A stretch of 64,000 nucleotides of DNA from Paracoccaceae bacterium (GTDB taxonomy: Bacteria > Pseudomonadota > Alphaproteobacteria > Rhodobacterales > Rhodobacteraceae), in NCBI GenBank assembly GCA_014762635.1, contig JABURR010000015.1:1-64000 (forward strand). The letters are read 5' to 3'. Positions 1 to 9,706 of the stretch are shown one piece after another (position 1 is the stretch's first letter; each line of letters opens with the position of its first letter). Position numbers and translations under genes: made by a program. The notes below the pieces were generated by a model. That model did no database searches and was not told the DNA's origin. It saw only the letters and a list, made by a program, of their open reading frames with translations.

Positions 1-1087
<1,087 letters not shown>

Positions 1088-1202
1088 TTCGCCGGACTCC
1101 TTGCATTTCCTCGTTTGGCGGTCAGATAGCACCCGGCCCCGGTCTCGACAATGGCGCGGTGCTCCGGATAGGTGGGAACAGGCTCAAGAAACCGGGAAAC
1201 CC

Positions 1203-1793
1203 ATGAAACAGACCCGCGCCTGGCAACGGATGCTCTCGGGGCGGAGGCTCGACCTCCTGGACCCGACGCCGGTGGATATCGAGATCGAGGACATCGCCCA
1301 CGGGCTTGCCTTCGTGGCGCGCTGGAACGGGCAGACCATGGGCGATTGGCCTTATTCCGTTGCCGAACACTCGCTGCTGGTGGAGCAGATCTTCACCCGT
1401 CTCTACCCGTCCGAACCGGTGAAATGGCAGCTCGCGGCGCTGCTGCACGACGCCCCGGAATACGTGATCGGCGACATGATCAGCCCGGTGAAAGCCGCCG
1501 TCGGCCCCGGCTATGAGGAAATGGACGCGCGGCTGATGGCCGCGATCCATATCCGCTTCGGCCTGCCCGCCGCGCTGCCCGCGCAGGTGAAAAAGCGCAT
1601 CAAGAAGGCCGACAAGATCAGCGCTTGGCTCGAGGCGACGCAGATCGCGGGCTTCTCCGAGGCCGAGGCCAACCGCTTCTTCGGCCGCCCCGACATGCCC
1701 CGGATCGAGGGGCTGCGCATCCACCTGCGCCCCCCGGTCGAGGTCCGCGCCGACTACACCGCCCGCCACGCGGAGCTGCTGGCGGGCCTGTAA
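1203..1793 (+). CDS. HD-domain phosphohydrolase (YfbR-like)
   Basis: A 196-residue protein of the HD superfamily of metal-dependent phosphohydrolases. The visible metal-ligand pattern is a first histidine in YSVAEHSLLV, the HD pair in ALLHDAPEYVIGD, and a later aspartate in IKKADKISAWLEA. This arrangement resembles YfbR-type 5'-nucleotidases, so a role in nucleotide housekeeping is likely, but the substrate cannot be read from sequence. The ATG at 1203 was chosen because it opens the conserved part; an in-frame TTG upstream at 1101 lies in the ahcY leader and would add unrelated sequence. The gene stands alone, divergent from ahcY. Confidence 0.85.
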   Translation: MKQTRAWQRMLSGRRLDLLDPTPVDIEIEDIAHGLAFVARWNGQTMGDWPYSVAEHSLLVEQIFTRLYPSEPVKWQLAALLHDAPEYVIGDMISPVKAAVGPGYEEMDARLMAAIHIRFGLPAALPAQVKKRIKKADKISAWLEATQIAGFSEAEANRFFGRPDMPRIEGLRIHLRPPVEVRADYTARHAELLAGL

Positions 1794-1839
1794 TCCGGGC
1801 ACTCCCCCGAATCACGGGTTAACACCTTGGAATCCATCC

Positions 1840-1858
1840 ATTTTCCAAATCTGAAAAT
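1840..1858. repeat. Small AT-rich inverted repeat
   Basis: ATTTTC (1840-1845) and GAAAAT (1853-1858) can pair around a 7-base loop in the gap between two convergent genes. It could be a weak termination signal, but there is no GC-rich stem or T-run. Confidence 0.3.
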
Positions 1859-1859
1859 T

Positions 1860-1892
1860 ATCGGAATTCTATCGGACTTTCATCGGACTTTT
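1860..1892. repeat. Three tandem 11-bp direct repeats
   Basis: Three contiguous 11-base units: ATCGGAATTCT (1860-1870), ATCGGACTTTC (1871-1881) and ATCGGACTTTT (1882-1892). ATCGGA is identical in all three and the period is close to one helical turn. They lie in a 243-base gap between convergent genes, so they are not in an obvious promoter position. Function unknown. Confidence 0.6.
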
Positions 1893-2036
1893 CGGGAGAC
1901 ACCCTCGGTTTACGCAACGTGCGCAGGGATGGCTTATCTGATCGGGCCACACCCTTCTTTGGCTGGCGGGGTGTCTTCCGATAACAAAACCAGCTCCTGA
2001 GCGCACATGGTTAGCTTGGAGATGGCGTCGGAGCTC

Positions 2037-2552
2037 TTAGTCCCCAAAAATTGAGATGTAGGCGACACTCTCGTGAGAGAGGACCTGGATATTACAATCG
2101 TACCGATCGCAAACCGTTCCTGCGCCAAGCGGGAACTCAAGTGTGAAGTACCGGAAGTCTCCGACTTCTCCACCGAGGTCCTGCCTTTGCTCATCCGAAA
2201 GGCTTCTGATCATGTGCGCGCGATATTCGTCACCCCCATGCAGGCGCATCAAGGAATAGAACTTGGCATTGAATTCCTCGCCCTCGTCAATTTTCACAAG
2301 CCAGACCGCGCTTGGCTCACCGAAAAATACCCGCCTATCCAGGTAGTAGGTCTTTACCGTTTCGAACCTTGAGACCCCGGCTTCTTCCATCAGCTTGTCG
2401 AGCGTGGCGGTGAGTTGAAACCCCGACTGGAAGAAGTGGAAAACGAAGCCAAGCAGGACAAAGACCAACAGCAAGAACGGGGCGGCGATGAGTCCGAACA
2501 GAATCCTGCGAAAGGTTTTTGCCAAGGTCGGCGGGCCAAGGTCTTCGGGCAC
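2037..2552 (-). CDS. Hypothetical membrane-anchored protein
   Basis: A 171-residue protein I do not recognise. One strong hydrophobic segment at about residues 15-41 (ILFGLIAAPFLLLVFVLLGF) is followed by a soluble charged domain with no known motif. It contains two cysteines close together (GTVCDRYDCNIQV) that could form a disulfide if the domain is periplasmic. The start is GTG at 2552 with CGGAG about 8 bases upstream. The ORF avoids stops over its whole length and has a normal membrane-protein composition, so it is probably real, but no function is proposed. GC content here is lower than in the neighbours. Confidence 0.6.
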   Translation of the reverse strand: MPEDLGPPTLAKTFRRILFGLIAAPFLLLVFVLLGFVFHFFQSGFQLTATLDKLMEEAGVSRFETVKTYYLDRRVFFGEPSAVWLVKIDEGEEFNAKFYSLMRLHGGDEYRAHMIRSLSDEQRQDLGGEVGDFRYFTLEFPLGAGTVCDRYDCNIQVLSHESVAYISIFGD

Positions 2553-2644
2553 CCGTCACACTCCGTTCCGTTGCGTCCCACTGCTCCAGTGAAGGGGATA
2601 AACGGGTGGGGCGTCAATCATGGATTGTGTGCGGCGCCATGACT

Positions 2645-3268
2645 CTACACCCGCGGCGGGCGCGACTTGTAGACGGGGAGTTGCCAGCCGAAAGCCAGGC
2701 TCCCGGCGCGTAGAGCCAGCGTGGCGATGCCCGCCGAGAGCAGGACCGTGGTATTCCCGGCCCCAATCCAGACGGCACAAAGGCCAGCAGCGGCGCCTGC
2801 GAAGGCGGCGGTGACGTAGAGTTCTCCCTGTTTCAGGACCAGCGGCACCTCGTTGCACACGACGTCGCGCATCAGCCCGCCGAAGCAGCCCGTCGAGACC
2901 CCCATGATCAGCACGATGACCGCAGGTTGCTCCATCGACAGCGCCACGCCCACACCGGCGGGCACGGCCACTGCCAGCGCCGCCGCGTCGAGCCAGAGCA
3001 GCGCGCGGTAGCGGCTCTCAAAAATATGCGCTGTGAAGAAGACCAGCACCGCCGCGACGGAGGCCGCCAGCACGTAGCGCGGCTCGGCCACCCAGAAGAC
3101 CTGGTCGCGGTCCAGCAGCACGTCGCGCACGGTGCCCCCGCCCACGGCGGTGAGCGCGGCGACGAAGATGAAACCCACGATATCAAGCTGCGCGCGGCTG
3201 GCAGCCAGCCCGCCCGACAGCGCGAAGACGAAGACCGCCGCAAGGTCGAGCAGGCCGGTCGCGCTCAT
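2645..3268 (-). CDS. TRIC-type cation channel (UPF0126 family)
   Basis: A 207-residue polytopic inner-membrane protein of the bacterial trimeric intracellular cation (TRIC) channel family. It has the duplicated three-helix plan of the family, and each half carries the signature glycine-arginine-aspartate turn: GGGTVRD at residues 43-49 and GGLMRD at 130-135. TRIC proteins form potassium-permeable trimers; the physiological role in bacteria is poorly known. ATG 3266-3268 overlaps the TGA of rnhA (ATGA), so it is the translationally coupled last gene of the leftward operon that starts with ispH. Confidence 0.85.
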   Translation of the reverse strand: MSATGLLDLAAVFVFALSGGLAASRAQLDIVGFIFVAALTAVGGGTVRDVLLDRDQVFWVAEPRYVLAASVAAVLVFFTAHIFESRYRALLWLDAAALAVAVPAGVGVALSMEQPAVIVLIMGVSTGCFGGLMRDVVCNEVPLVLKQGELYVTAAFAGAAAGLCAVWIGAGNTTVLLSAGIATLALRAGSLAFGWQLPVYKSRPPRV

Positions 3269-3732
3269 CGCTTGCCCTTGCCGGGCTTGTAGGGGGCCAT
3301 GCCGGTGCGGGCCAGTTCGTCGGCGCGTTCGTTCTCGGGGTGGCCGGCGTGGCCCTTGATCCATTCCCAGGTGACCTGGTGGCGGGCCTGCGCCTCATCG
3401 AGGCGGCGCCAGAGATCCTCGTTCTTCACTGGCTTGCGGGCGGCGGTGCGCCAGCCGTTCTTCTTCCAGCCGTGGATCCAGCCGGTGACGCCGTTCTTCA
3501 CATAGGCGCTGTCGGTGACCACGGTGATCGTCGAGGCGCGGCTGAGCGATTCGAGCGCCGAGATCGCCGCCAGCAGTTCCATGCGGTTGTTGGTGGTCTC
3601 GGCCTCGCCGCCCATGAGCTCGCGTTCCTTGACCACGCGGCTGCCCTCGCGCGCGATAAGCAGCACGCCCCAGCCGCCGGGGCCCGGATTGCCCGAACAG
3701 GCGCCGTCGGTATAGGCGAAAAGCTCAGCCAT
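3265..3732 (-). CDS. rnhA: Ribonuclease HI
   Basis: Cuts the RNA strand of RNA:DNA hybrids (R-loops, primer remnants) with two metal ions. 155 residues, the standard bacterial size. Carboxylate catalytic positions are visible in order: Asp in [17 protein letters not shown] near the N-terminus, Glu in [10 protein letters not shown], Asp in [12 protein letters not shown], and the late Asp in [12 protein letters not shown]. The basic handle region ([20 protein letters not shown]) is present, as in E. coli RNase HI. It overlaps the upstream DUF3429 gene by 8 bases and the downstream TRIC gene by 4. Confidence 0.97.
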   Translation of the reverse strand: MAELFAYTDGACSGNPGPGGWGVLLIAREGSRVVKERELMGGEAETTNNRMELLAAISALESLSRASTITVVTDSAYVKNGVTGWIHGWKKNGWRTAARKPVKNEDLWRRLDEAQARHQVTWEWIKGHAGHPENERADELARTGMAPYKPGKGKR

Positions 3733-4183
3733 AGATCGTCACCATCAGGCAGGCGGCCACGACCGCGGTCAGCAGCACGCGCAGGCGCATCCACCAGGCG
3801 GGCGCGAGGCCATGGTTCCAGAACATCCAGTCGAGGCCCAGAAGCCCCACGAAGCCCACAAGCAGGTAGACCGCCGCGCTGACCGGCCCGCCGCCCACGA
3901 AGAAGAACGCCCAGAGCGCCGGGATCACTGACAGCGCGTAACCGGTGGCGGCCACGCGGCCCTCGGCCCGTGTGGCAAAGCCCCAGAGCACGCCGGACAT
4001 GAACGACAGGATCACCGTGCCATAGGAAAGCTGCACGTAGGGGCCGACGAAGCGCGGCCCAAAGGTGCGCAGGCCCCAGCCCTGCAGGTCGGTCCAGACC
4101 ATGCTGGCCGCGCCCCAAAGGAACGGGATCAACCCGGCAAGGCCAAGCAGCAGGGCGGCGCGAGGGATCGAACGATCAGGCAT
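3725..4183 (-). CDS. DUF3429 membrane protein
   Basis: A 152-residue inner-membrane protein with five hydrophobic segments, matching the DUF3429 family of small polytopic proteins in Proteobacteria. Function unknown. An in-frame TTG at 4189 would add two residues (giving a MPMPDRS start); the ATG at 4181-4183 is preferred. It overlaps the stop of the upstream methyltransferase by 8 bases and the rnhA start by 8 bases, so all five genes of the operon are probably cotranscribed and translationally coupled. Confidence 0.75.
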   Translation of the reverse strand: MPDRSIPRAALLLGLAGLIPFLWGAASMVWTDLQGWGLRTFGPRFVGPYVQLSYGTVILSFMSGVLWGFATRAEGRVAATGYALSVIPALWAFFFVGGGPVSAAVYLLVGFVGLLGLDWMFWNHGLAPAWWMRLRVLLTAVVAACLMVTIYG

Positions 4184-4763
4184 GGGCAAACATCACGATC
4201 CAAGAGTCGGTGGTTCCGGCAAGGCCCTTGCCCGCGCCGGTGATCGCGTCCGTTGGGGTGAACCCGGCCTGGGACAGGTGATCGCGCAGGTCGGCCTCGG
4301 AGTAATAGCTGTAGAACCGGCCCAGGTGATCCTCGCCTTCGCCAGAGCCGGTCTTCATGCCAAGACCCAGCGGGGAGCCGGGCCGACAGGCCACATGCAG
4401 CGCGCGCAGGTGGCGCGGGAAAACGGCCTTGGGCGCGTGCAGGAGCGAAAAGCTGGCCCAGACGCCCTCGAACTGTCCAAGGTCGGGGATGTCGTCGAAC
4501 GTCGCCTGACGGACGGTGATGTCCCCGTGCTGCGCGGCGCGGGCGACCATCCCGGCCGCCCCGTCGACGGCGAGCACATCATGCCCCGCCTCGGCGATCC
4601 GGGCGGCATCGAAGCCCGGCCCGCAGCCCAGATCCAGCACCCGGGACGCGGGCGGAAGGAGCGCGAGGAATTGCGTCAGCCCCGGCGTCTCCCACCCGGC
4701 GGCCATCGCGGCGTAGTCCTCGACCATCCGGTCATAGACCGTCAGGGTTCCGGTCGCGTTCAT
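4176..4763 (-). CDS. Class I SAM-dependent methyltransferase
   Basis: A 195-residue single-domain Rossmann-fold methyltransferase. Motif I is clear ([19 protein letters not shown]), followed by an acidic residue at the end of strand 2 ([14 protein letters not shown]) that would bind the ribose of SAM, and the motif-IV region ([12 protein letters not shown]). The substrate cannot be inferred. ATG 4761-4763 overlaps the TGA of ispH as ATGA. Genes of this class often sit beside ispH in alphaproteobacteria without an evident link to isoprenoid synthesis. Confidence 0.85.
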   Translation of the reverse strand: MNATGTLTVYDRMVEDYAAMAAGWETPGLTQFLALLPPASRVLDLGCGPGFDAARIAEAGHDVLAVDGAAGMVARAAQHGDITVRQATFDDIPDLGQFEGVWASFSLLHAPKAVFPRHLRALHVACRPGSPLGLGMKTGSGEGEDHLGRFYSYYSEADLRDHLSQAGFTPTDAITGAGKGLAGTTDSWIVMFAHA

Positions 4764-5710
4764 GCCGGTTCCCGCAGCACGCGGGGGACCTTGAACTCCA
4801 CCCGTTCCTGCGCGGTCTCGACGGTCTCAACGGTGACGTCGAACCGGGCGCGGAACGCGTCGATCACCTCGTTGACCAGCACCTCGGGGGCCGAGGCCCC
4901 GGCGGTGAGCCCGACCGAGCGGATGCCCTCCAGCGCGCGCCAGTCGATATCGGTGGCCCGCTGGACAAGCTGCGCATATTTGCAGCCCGCCCGGGAGGCC
5001 ACTTCCACCAGCCGCTTGGAGTTCGAGGAATTCGGCGCGCCGATCACCAGGAGCGCATCGCAATCGGGCGCCATCGCCTTGACCGCCTCCTGCCGGTTGG
5101 TGGTGGCGTAGCAGATGTCTTCCTTGTGCGGCCCGACGATGGCCGGGAACCGGGCCTTGAGCGCCGCGACGATCTCGGCGGTGTCATCGACCGACAGCGT
5201 GGTCTGGGTGATGTAGGCAAGTTTTTCGGGGTCGCGCACCTCGAGGCCCGCCACATCCTCGGGGGTTTCGACCAGCAGGACCTCGCCCTCGGGCAGTTGG
5301 CCCATGGTGCCGATCGTCTCGGGGTGGCCGGCGTGGCCGATCATTACCATCTGCAGGCCGTTGCCGCTGTGACGCTCGGCCTCGATATGCACCTTCGAGA
5401 CCAGCGGGCAGGTCGCGTCCACATAGACCATCTCGCGCCGGGCGGCTTCGGCTGGGACGGCCTTGGGCACCCCGTGGGCCGAGAAGATCACCGGCCGGTC
5501 CGGGGGGCAGTCGTCCAGTTCCTCGACGAAGACGGCGCCCTTCTCGCGCAGCCCGTCCACCACGTATTTGTTGTGGACGATCTCGTGCCGCACGTAGACC
5601 GGCGCGCCCCATTTCGAAAGCGCCATCTCGACGATCTTGATCGCCCGGTCGACGCCGGCGCAGAAGCCGCGCGGCGCGGCGAGGTAGAGGGTAAGCGGCG
5701 GGGTCGGCAC
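4760..5710 (-). CDS. ispH: 4-Hydroxy-3-methylbut-2-enyl diphosphate reductase
   Basis: Last step of the MEP (non-mevalonate) isoprenoid pathway: reduces HMBPP to IPP and DMAPP using a [4Fe-4S] cluster. 316 residues, typical length. The three cluster cysteines are visible in [26 protein letters not shown] and [14 protein letters not shown]; the catalytic glutamate region (LVETPEDV) and the substrate-binding histidines ([18 protein letters not shown]) are also present. Start is GTG at 5708-5710, with AGGA about 9 bases before it. First gene of the leftward operon ispH-methyltransferase-DUF3429-rnhA-TRIC. Confidence 0.97.
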   Translation of the reverse strand: MPTPPLTLYLAAPRGFCAGVDRAIKIVEMALSKWGAPVYVRHEIVHNKYVVDGLREKGAVFVEELDDCPPDRPVIFSAHGVPKAVPAEAARREMVYVDATCPLVSKVHIEAERHSGNGLQMVMIGHAGHPETIGTMGQLPEGEVLLVETPEDVAGLEVRDPEKLAYITQTTLSVDDTAEIVAALKARFPAIVGPHKEDICYATTNRQEAVKAMAPDCDALLVIGAPNSSNSKRLVEVASRAGCKYAQLVQRATDIDWRALEGIRSVGLTAGASAPEVLVNEVIDAFRARFDVTVETVETAQERVEFKVPRVLREPA

Positions 5711-5848
5711 GTGGATGAGGTCCTGAGTGTTGCGTTCCTGCGGGAAACTATGGCGATGACGTGGATTTGACCAGTGGACAGAGGAATTTCCTTGACCTTC
5801 CGGCGCGAAATCGCCCTATGCGGACGAGGGGGCCGGAAGGAAGTTTGA

Positions 5849-6298
5849 ATGCGGAATGTAACGATTGCGGGGGCAATGTTTACGATGGCTGCGGGGATGG
5901 CCCACGCGCAGCAGGTGGATCTGGAAGGCGGTATCCTTCCCTACGAGGACGAGGCCGCCGTCGCGCTAGGTGCGTCGATCTACGAAGACAACTGCGCATC
6001 CTGCCACGGCGCCGAGCTTGAAGGTCAGCCCAACTGGCAGGATCCCGGCCCGAACGGCCGACGCCCCGCCCCGCCACATGACGCAACCGGCCACACCTGG
6101 CACCATCCCGATAGCCAGCTTTTCCTGATCACCAAGTTCGGGATCGAGGCGCTGGTGGGCGGTGACTACAAAAGCGACATGCCCGGGTTCAAGGAAGTCC
6201 TGAACGACCAGGAAATCCTCGATGTTCTGGCCTTCATCAAGAGCACCTGGCCCGACCGCGTGATCGAGACCCACAACAAGATCAACGCGGATCAGTAA
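5849..6298 (+). CDS. Periplasmic monohaem cytochrome c
   Basis: A 149-residue exported class I cytochrome c. An N-terminal signal peptide (MRNVTIAGAMFTMAAGMAHA) precedes a mature domain of about 129 residues. The single haem site is NCASCHGAELEG, and a methionine in YKSDMPGFKEVL is the likely axial ligand. The insert NWQDPGPNGRRPAPPHDATG with a following HTWHH histidine cluster is characteristic of small cytochromes found near copper or oxidase genes, but no such genes are near here. GGAAGGAAG lies about 7 bases before the ATG. It runs convergent with the YqaA-like gene, overlapping by 7 bases at the 3' ends. Confidence 0.88.
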   Translation: MRNVTIAGAMFTMAAGMAHAQQVDLEGGILPYEDEAAVALGASIYEDNCASCHGAELEGQPNWQDPGPNGRRPAPPHDATGHTWHHPDSQLFLITKFGIEALVGGDYKSDMPGFKEVLNDQEILDVLAFIKSTWPDRVIETHNKINADQ

Positions 6299-6729
6299 CC
6301 GGCGGCGGCGGTGAGCCATGCCAGCGCGATATAGCGCCCGGTCTTGGCCACGGTGACGAGCAGCAGGAACATCCAGAGCGGCGTGCGCATGACGCCCGCC
6401 AGCACCGTGAACGCGTCCCCCAGCGGCGCCCAGCTCAGCAGCAGGGTCCAGACACCGTAACGCGCATACCAGTGCCGCGCTCGGTCAAGGGACTCGGGGC
6501 TTGCGGGAAACCAGCGCCGGTCACGGAAATGCTCGATCCAGAGGCCCATGACGTAATTCACCACCGATCCCAGGACATTGCCGACCGAGGCCACCAGCAG
6601 GATCGCTGCAAGTGAAACCTCGCCCCGGACCTGAAGCGCGACGAAGACCACCTCGGACTGGAACGGCAGGATCGTCGCCGCCCCGAAGGCGGCGGTGAAG
6701 AGGGCAAGCAGGGAAAAGATATCGACCAT
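6292..6729 (-). CDS. YqaA/DedA-like inner-membrane protein
   Basis: A 145-residue membrane protein with about four hydrophobic segments, resembling YqaA-type relatives of the DedA/VTT family. Characteristic elements are the conserved re-entrant region near the N-terminus (LPFQSEVVFVALQV) and the GxxxG-type turn (SVGNVLGSVVNYVMG). DedA relatives act in membrane homeostasis or lipid-carrier flipping; the role of YqaA itself is not established. ATG at 6727-6729 was preferred over an upstream in-frame start at 6843 because the extra 38 residues are charged and unlike the family. Confidence 0.8.
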   Translation of the reverse strand: MVDIFSLLALFTAAFGAATILPFQSEVVFVALQVRGEVSLAAILLVASVGNVLGSVVNYVMGLWIEHFRDRRWFPASPESLDRARHWYARYGVWTLLLSWAPLGDAFTVLAGVMRTPLWMFLLLVTVAKTGRYIALAWLTAAAGY

Positions 6730-6882
6730 CAAAGCAGGACCCGGGGCGCGGAAGTGCTCCTTATGTCGCACACGGTGCTCAGCCGCAACGCGGAAGGCTT
6801 GATGCCTTGCGGGAGAGTTCGATGTCACATTTTCGCCAAGCAAATGTGCTGCTCAGAAGCGGGGAGATGAGGGAAATTTGTC

Positions 6883-8316
6883 ATGCGTTTCACTTGGCCC
6901 GGTCTGCGGGACATTACCTATCGCTTGTGGCGGCTTCGCCGCCTGATCGCAGTTTGTACGGCCCTGCCGCTGCTCGTTTTCGGACTGATGGGTCAGACCG
7001 GACTCAGTGAAATCGCGAGCGACGGGCGCGGATTGATCATCACGACGGCGGTTCTGTTTTTCCTGGTTTCGGCCCACGCGGTGATCTTCCCGAATTCAAA
7101 TCAGGAGACGGTGGCGATCTCGCTTCTGCTGGCGGTCTTCGCCCTGGTTGCGCCGATCATCTCGGGGTCGGGGCTGGGGTGGCTGATCTTTGTGATCTTC
7201 GCCTTGTGGGTACTCTGGTCAGGCCAGAGGCGTATCCTGTCGTGGCAATCTTCAACGCGCAACCACAGGCCGGTTTTCAAGGCCCGGGTCCGTACCGGCA
7301 GGCCCATCGAGGAGGCCCGCGCCTGGTTCCCGCTTAGGCCAGGTCACGTTCGGGGGGCGTACACCTGCGGCGAGGCAGATGCGGAGGGCCGCTTTCCCGT
7401 CTGGTACGAACTCGGACAAGCGAACTGGATGGAAGCGCTCGGGATCACGCTGCCGGACCTTCCCGGAGAACCGGACGAGGCGGCGTTTGCCGACCTTGCG
7501 ATGCGCGGGGACCCAGCCTTCTACGCAAAGATCGAGGAGGACGGGCCCGACTACCAGAGAACCCGCATCCTGGAAGGCGAAGACGAAGTGGCCTCAGTGG
7601 TCGAGCATCGGTTCAAGGCGCGGGGAAATGGCTGCGCCGTGACCGAGAGTGAGACCGCGATGAGTTTTCCCTGGGGGCAAAGCCTGTTCATGTGGCTTGC
7701 CGATTTCCAGCAGGATATCCTTTGCCTTCACCGTGATCTACTTGAGGGGCGTCAACCGGTGGCCCTGCGGGAGGCACATCGCCATTCGCTGTTCACGATC
7801 CTGACAGGCTTGATGTTCCGAAAGCTTTTATTTCGTGGCATGAACCCGGAAGCCCTGCGAGGCGAAGTACCCTATGACGAGGAGGAGCGCGAGGAAAGCG
7901 ATCCGGACAAGCTGGCGGAACTTCTCTCGCGTTTGGGGGCGGATTTCCAAAGCCAGGGGTATACGCAAGGGCCCATGCCGCTGGTCACCCTCGAGGAGTT
8001 CTTCGAAGGAAATCGCGATGGCAGTTCGTTCCAGGGCGGACCGCTTTCGGCGGCACACCGCGGTCTGATGAAGCTGCGCGAGCACGAAGACATCGCGGAC
8101 ATTCGGATGGGAATCACGCAGTGGGAAGGCCCGTCGACCTGGCCACTGGCGGAATACATCTACCTCGTGACATCGGCCGACCCCGCAGACGTCGGCTCAT
8201 GGCTCAAGAGTTCGGGTATTTGGGTCGACGAATTGGCGACCAGCGGCGAGCACCGCCCTCGCGAAGAGTTGACGGTGCCGCCGGGTCACCAGGTTGTCTG
8301 GGCCTGGATCGACTGA
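6883..8316 (+). CDS. Large hypothetical protein with N-terminal membrane segments
   Basis: A 477-residue protein I cannot assign. Four hydrophobic segments occupy roughly residues 18-120 (for example AVCTALPLLVFGLMGQTG, LIITTAVLFFLVSAHAV, TVAISLLLAVFALVAPIIS and WLIFVIFALWVLWS). They precede a cytosolic or periplasmic region of about 350 residues that is rich in Trp, Glu and Asp. The sequence around residues 130-260 (ARAWFPLRPG, WYELGQANWMEALGI, VEHRFKARGNGC) has the look of a lipid- or ligand-binding START/SRPBCC-like barrel, but this is only an impression. GAGGGAAA is about 8 bases before the ATG. The gene is monocistronic, convergent with the NYN gene. Confidence 0.7.
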   Translation: MRFTWPGLRDITYRLWRLRRLIAVCTALPLLVFGLMGQTGLSEIASDGRGLIITTAVLFFLVSAHAVIFPNSNQETVAISLLLAVFALVAPIISGSGLGWLIFVIFALWVLWSGQRRILSWQSSTRNHRPVFKARVRTGRPIEEARAWFPLRPGHVRGAYTCGEADAEGRFPVWYELGQANWMEALGITLPDLPGEPDEAAFADLAMRGDPAFYAKIEEDGPDYQRTRILEGEDEVASVVEHRFKARGNGCAVTESETAMSFPWGQSLFMWLADFQQDILCLHRDLLEGRQPVALREAHRHSLFTILTGLMFRKLLFRGMNPEALRGEVPYDEEEREESDPDKLAELLSRLGADFQSQGYTQGPMPLVTLEEFFEGNRDGSSFQGGPLSAAHRGLMKLREHEDIADIRMGITQWEGPSTWPLAEYIYLVTSADPADVGSWLKSSGIWVDELATSGEHRPREELTVPPGHQVVWAWID

Positions 8317-8324
8317 ACGAATTA

Positions 8325-8894
8325 TCAGTCCTGATAGGCCTCGACCCGCTCGTTCTCGCGCGGTTCGCGCGGCGGGCGACCGATGACTTCGCGCAACTCA
8401 TCCAACTCGATGAAATTGTCGGCCTGGCGGCGCAGTTCGTCGGCGATCATCGGCGGCTGGCTGCGGATCGTCGAGACAACCGAGACCCGGACGCCCTGAC
8501 GCTGCAGGCTTTCTACCAGCGGCCTGAAATCGCCATCGCCCGAGAACAGCACGATATGATCCACGCGCGGCGCAAGTTCCATGGCATCGACCGTGAGTTC
8601 GATATCCATGTTGCCCTTGACCTTGCGGCGACCCTGGCTGTCGGTGAATTCCTTCGCCGGCTTGGTGACCATCGAGAACCCGTTGTAGTGAAGCCAGTCC
8701 ACCAGCGGACGGATCGGCGAGTAGTCGTCATTTTCGAGAAGCGCCGTGTAGTAGAAGGCGCGCAGCAGTTTCCCACGGCGCATGAACTCTTGACGCAGGA
8801 GCTTGTAGTCGATGTCGAACCCGAGCGACTTCGCCGCCGCATAGAGATTCGATCCATCAATGAACAGCGCGAGCCGTTCGTCCTTATAGAACAT
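8325..8894 (-). CDS. NYN/LabA-type PIN-like domain protein
   Basis: A 189-residue NYN-domain protein (formerly DUF88, LabA-like), a PIN-fold family of predicted metal-dependent ribonucleases. The acidic triad expected for the fold is visible: Asp in ALFIDGSNLYAAAK, Asp in VKGNMDIELTVDAM and the DxD pair in VLFSGDGDFRPLVE. A late segment IADELRRQADNFIELDEL caps the fold. Start ATG at 8894 has GGAAGG 7-8 bases upstream; the in-frame TTG at 8909 overlaps that ribosome site and is less likely. Role in this organism unknown. Confidence 0.88.
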   Translation of the reverse strand: MFYKDERLALFIDGSNLYAAAKSLGFDIDYKLLRQEFMRRGKLLRAFYYTALLENDDYSPIRPLVDWLHYNGFSMVTKPAKEFTDSQGRRKVKGNMDIELTVDAMELAPRVDHIVLFSGDGDFRPLVESLQRQGVRVSVVSTIRSQPPMIADELRRQADNFIELDELREVIGRPPREPRENERVEAYQD

Positions 8895-9322
8895 AATATG
8901 CCCTTCCAAATTAGCTGTTCCGCCAGGAAGCGTGAGTGGTTTGAGTGGTGTGACCGGTCAGTGAGTGCCGGTGTTGGCGAAACGGGGGCCAATGTAAGGG
9001 ATTTATGACAGCCCGCAACAATTTGATCATTTTTGTTCCTCAGGGCGGTCTTACACATGGCTGAAAATATTGAAAATCAGGACAATCCCGCGGTGGAAAA
9101 AGACTGTTTACAATGTCAATCGAATGCGAATCAGGAGTGAAAGCCCGGGTGGACTCCGGCGTTTTGGGCGCCGCGAACCGGTCTTCGGCGCCGAGATAGC
9201 CCGCGCAGGCCTTTTTATATGGCCGGTTCGGGGCGGAGAGCAGCAATCGCCGCTTGTCAAGATAAATCAGAGCAATTACATAGCGGGTTCCATATCTCCC
9301 CTTACAAGGATTGGAGTCGTTC
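8895..9322. other. Divergent intergenic region, NYN gene / rpoZ
   Basis: A gene-free stretch of 428 bases holding the promoter regions of both flanking genes. Apart from the rpoZ promoter candidate at 9254-9282, I see no conserved RNA or further gene. Short open frames across it have no ribosome-binding site. Confidence 0.5.
9254..9282 (+). promoter_or_regulatory. Candidate housekeeping promoter of rpoZ
   Basis: TTGTCA (9254-9259) and TACATA (9277-9282) are separated by exactly 17 bases and lie 40 bases before the rpoZ ATG. They fit a sigma-70 promoter with a slightly weak -10 element. Confidence 0.5.
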
Positions 9323-9676
9323 ATGGCCCGCGTGACGGTTGAAGATTGCGTTGACAAGGTACCGAACCGGTTCGAGCTGGTGATGCTTGCCGCCCATCGG
9401 GCGCGGGAGATCGCGGCTGGTGCGCCGATCACCGTTGACCGCGACAACGACAAGAACCCTGTCGTGTCGCTGCGCGAAATCGCCGACGAGACCCAAGCCG
9501 CCGACGACCTGCGCGAGCGCCTGATCGAAAGCCACCAGACCCAGATCGAGGTGGACGAGCCCGAAGAGGACGCGATGGCGCTTCTCATGGGGGCCGAGGC
9601 CGACAAGCCCTCCGACGACGACATGTCGGAAGAGAAACTCCTCCGTGCGCTGATGGAAGCGCAGGAGCAGAAGTAA
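9323..9676 (+). CDS. rpoZ: RNA polymerase omega subunit
   Basis: Assists assembly of the RNA polymerase beta' subunit and contributes to the ppGpp site. 117 residues, normal for alphaproteobacteria, which carry an acidic C-terminal extension ([18 protein letters not shown]). The N-terminus [20 protein letters not shown] and the following [11 protein letters not shown] are diagnostic. ATG 9323 is used; an in-frame TTG 12 bases upstream only adds MESF. It is directly followed by rsh, the usual pairing of an RNA polymerase ppGpp-site subunit with the ppGpp synthetase. Confidence 0.97.
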   Translation: MARVTVEDCVDKVPNRFELVMLAAHRAREIAAGAPITVDRDNDKNPVVSLREIADETQAADDLRERLIESHQTQIEVDEPEEDAMALLMGAEADKPSDDDMSEEKLLRALMEAQEQK

Positions 9677-9706
9677 AGGGCCGAGGCCCAAGATGTGGCG
9701 GACCGG

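Noticed and set aside
1088-1202. SAH riboswitch before ahcY
   Set aside because: Known in some proteobacteria, but the reverse complement here shows no matching conserved core or pseudoknot.
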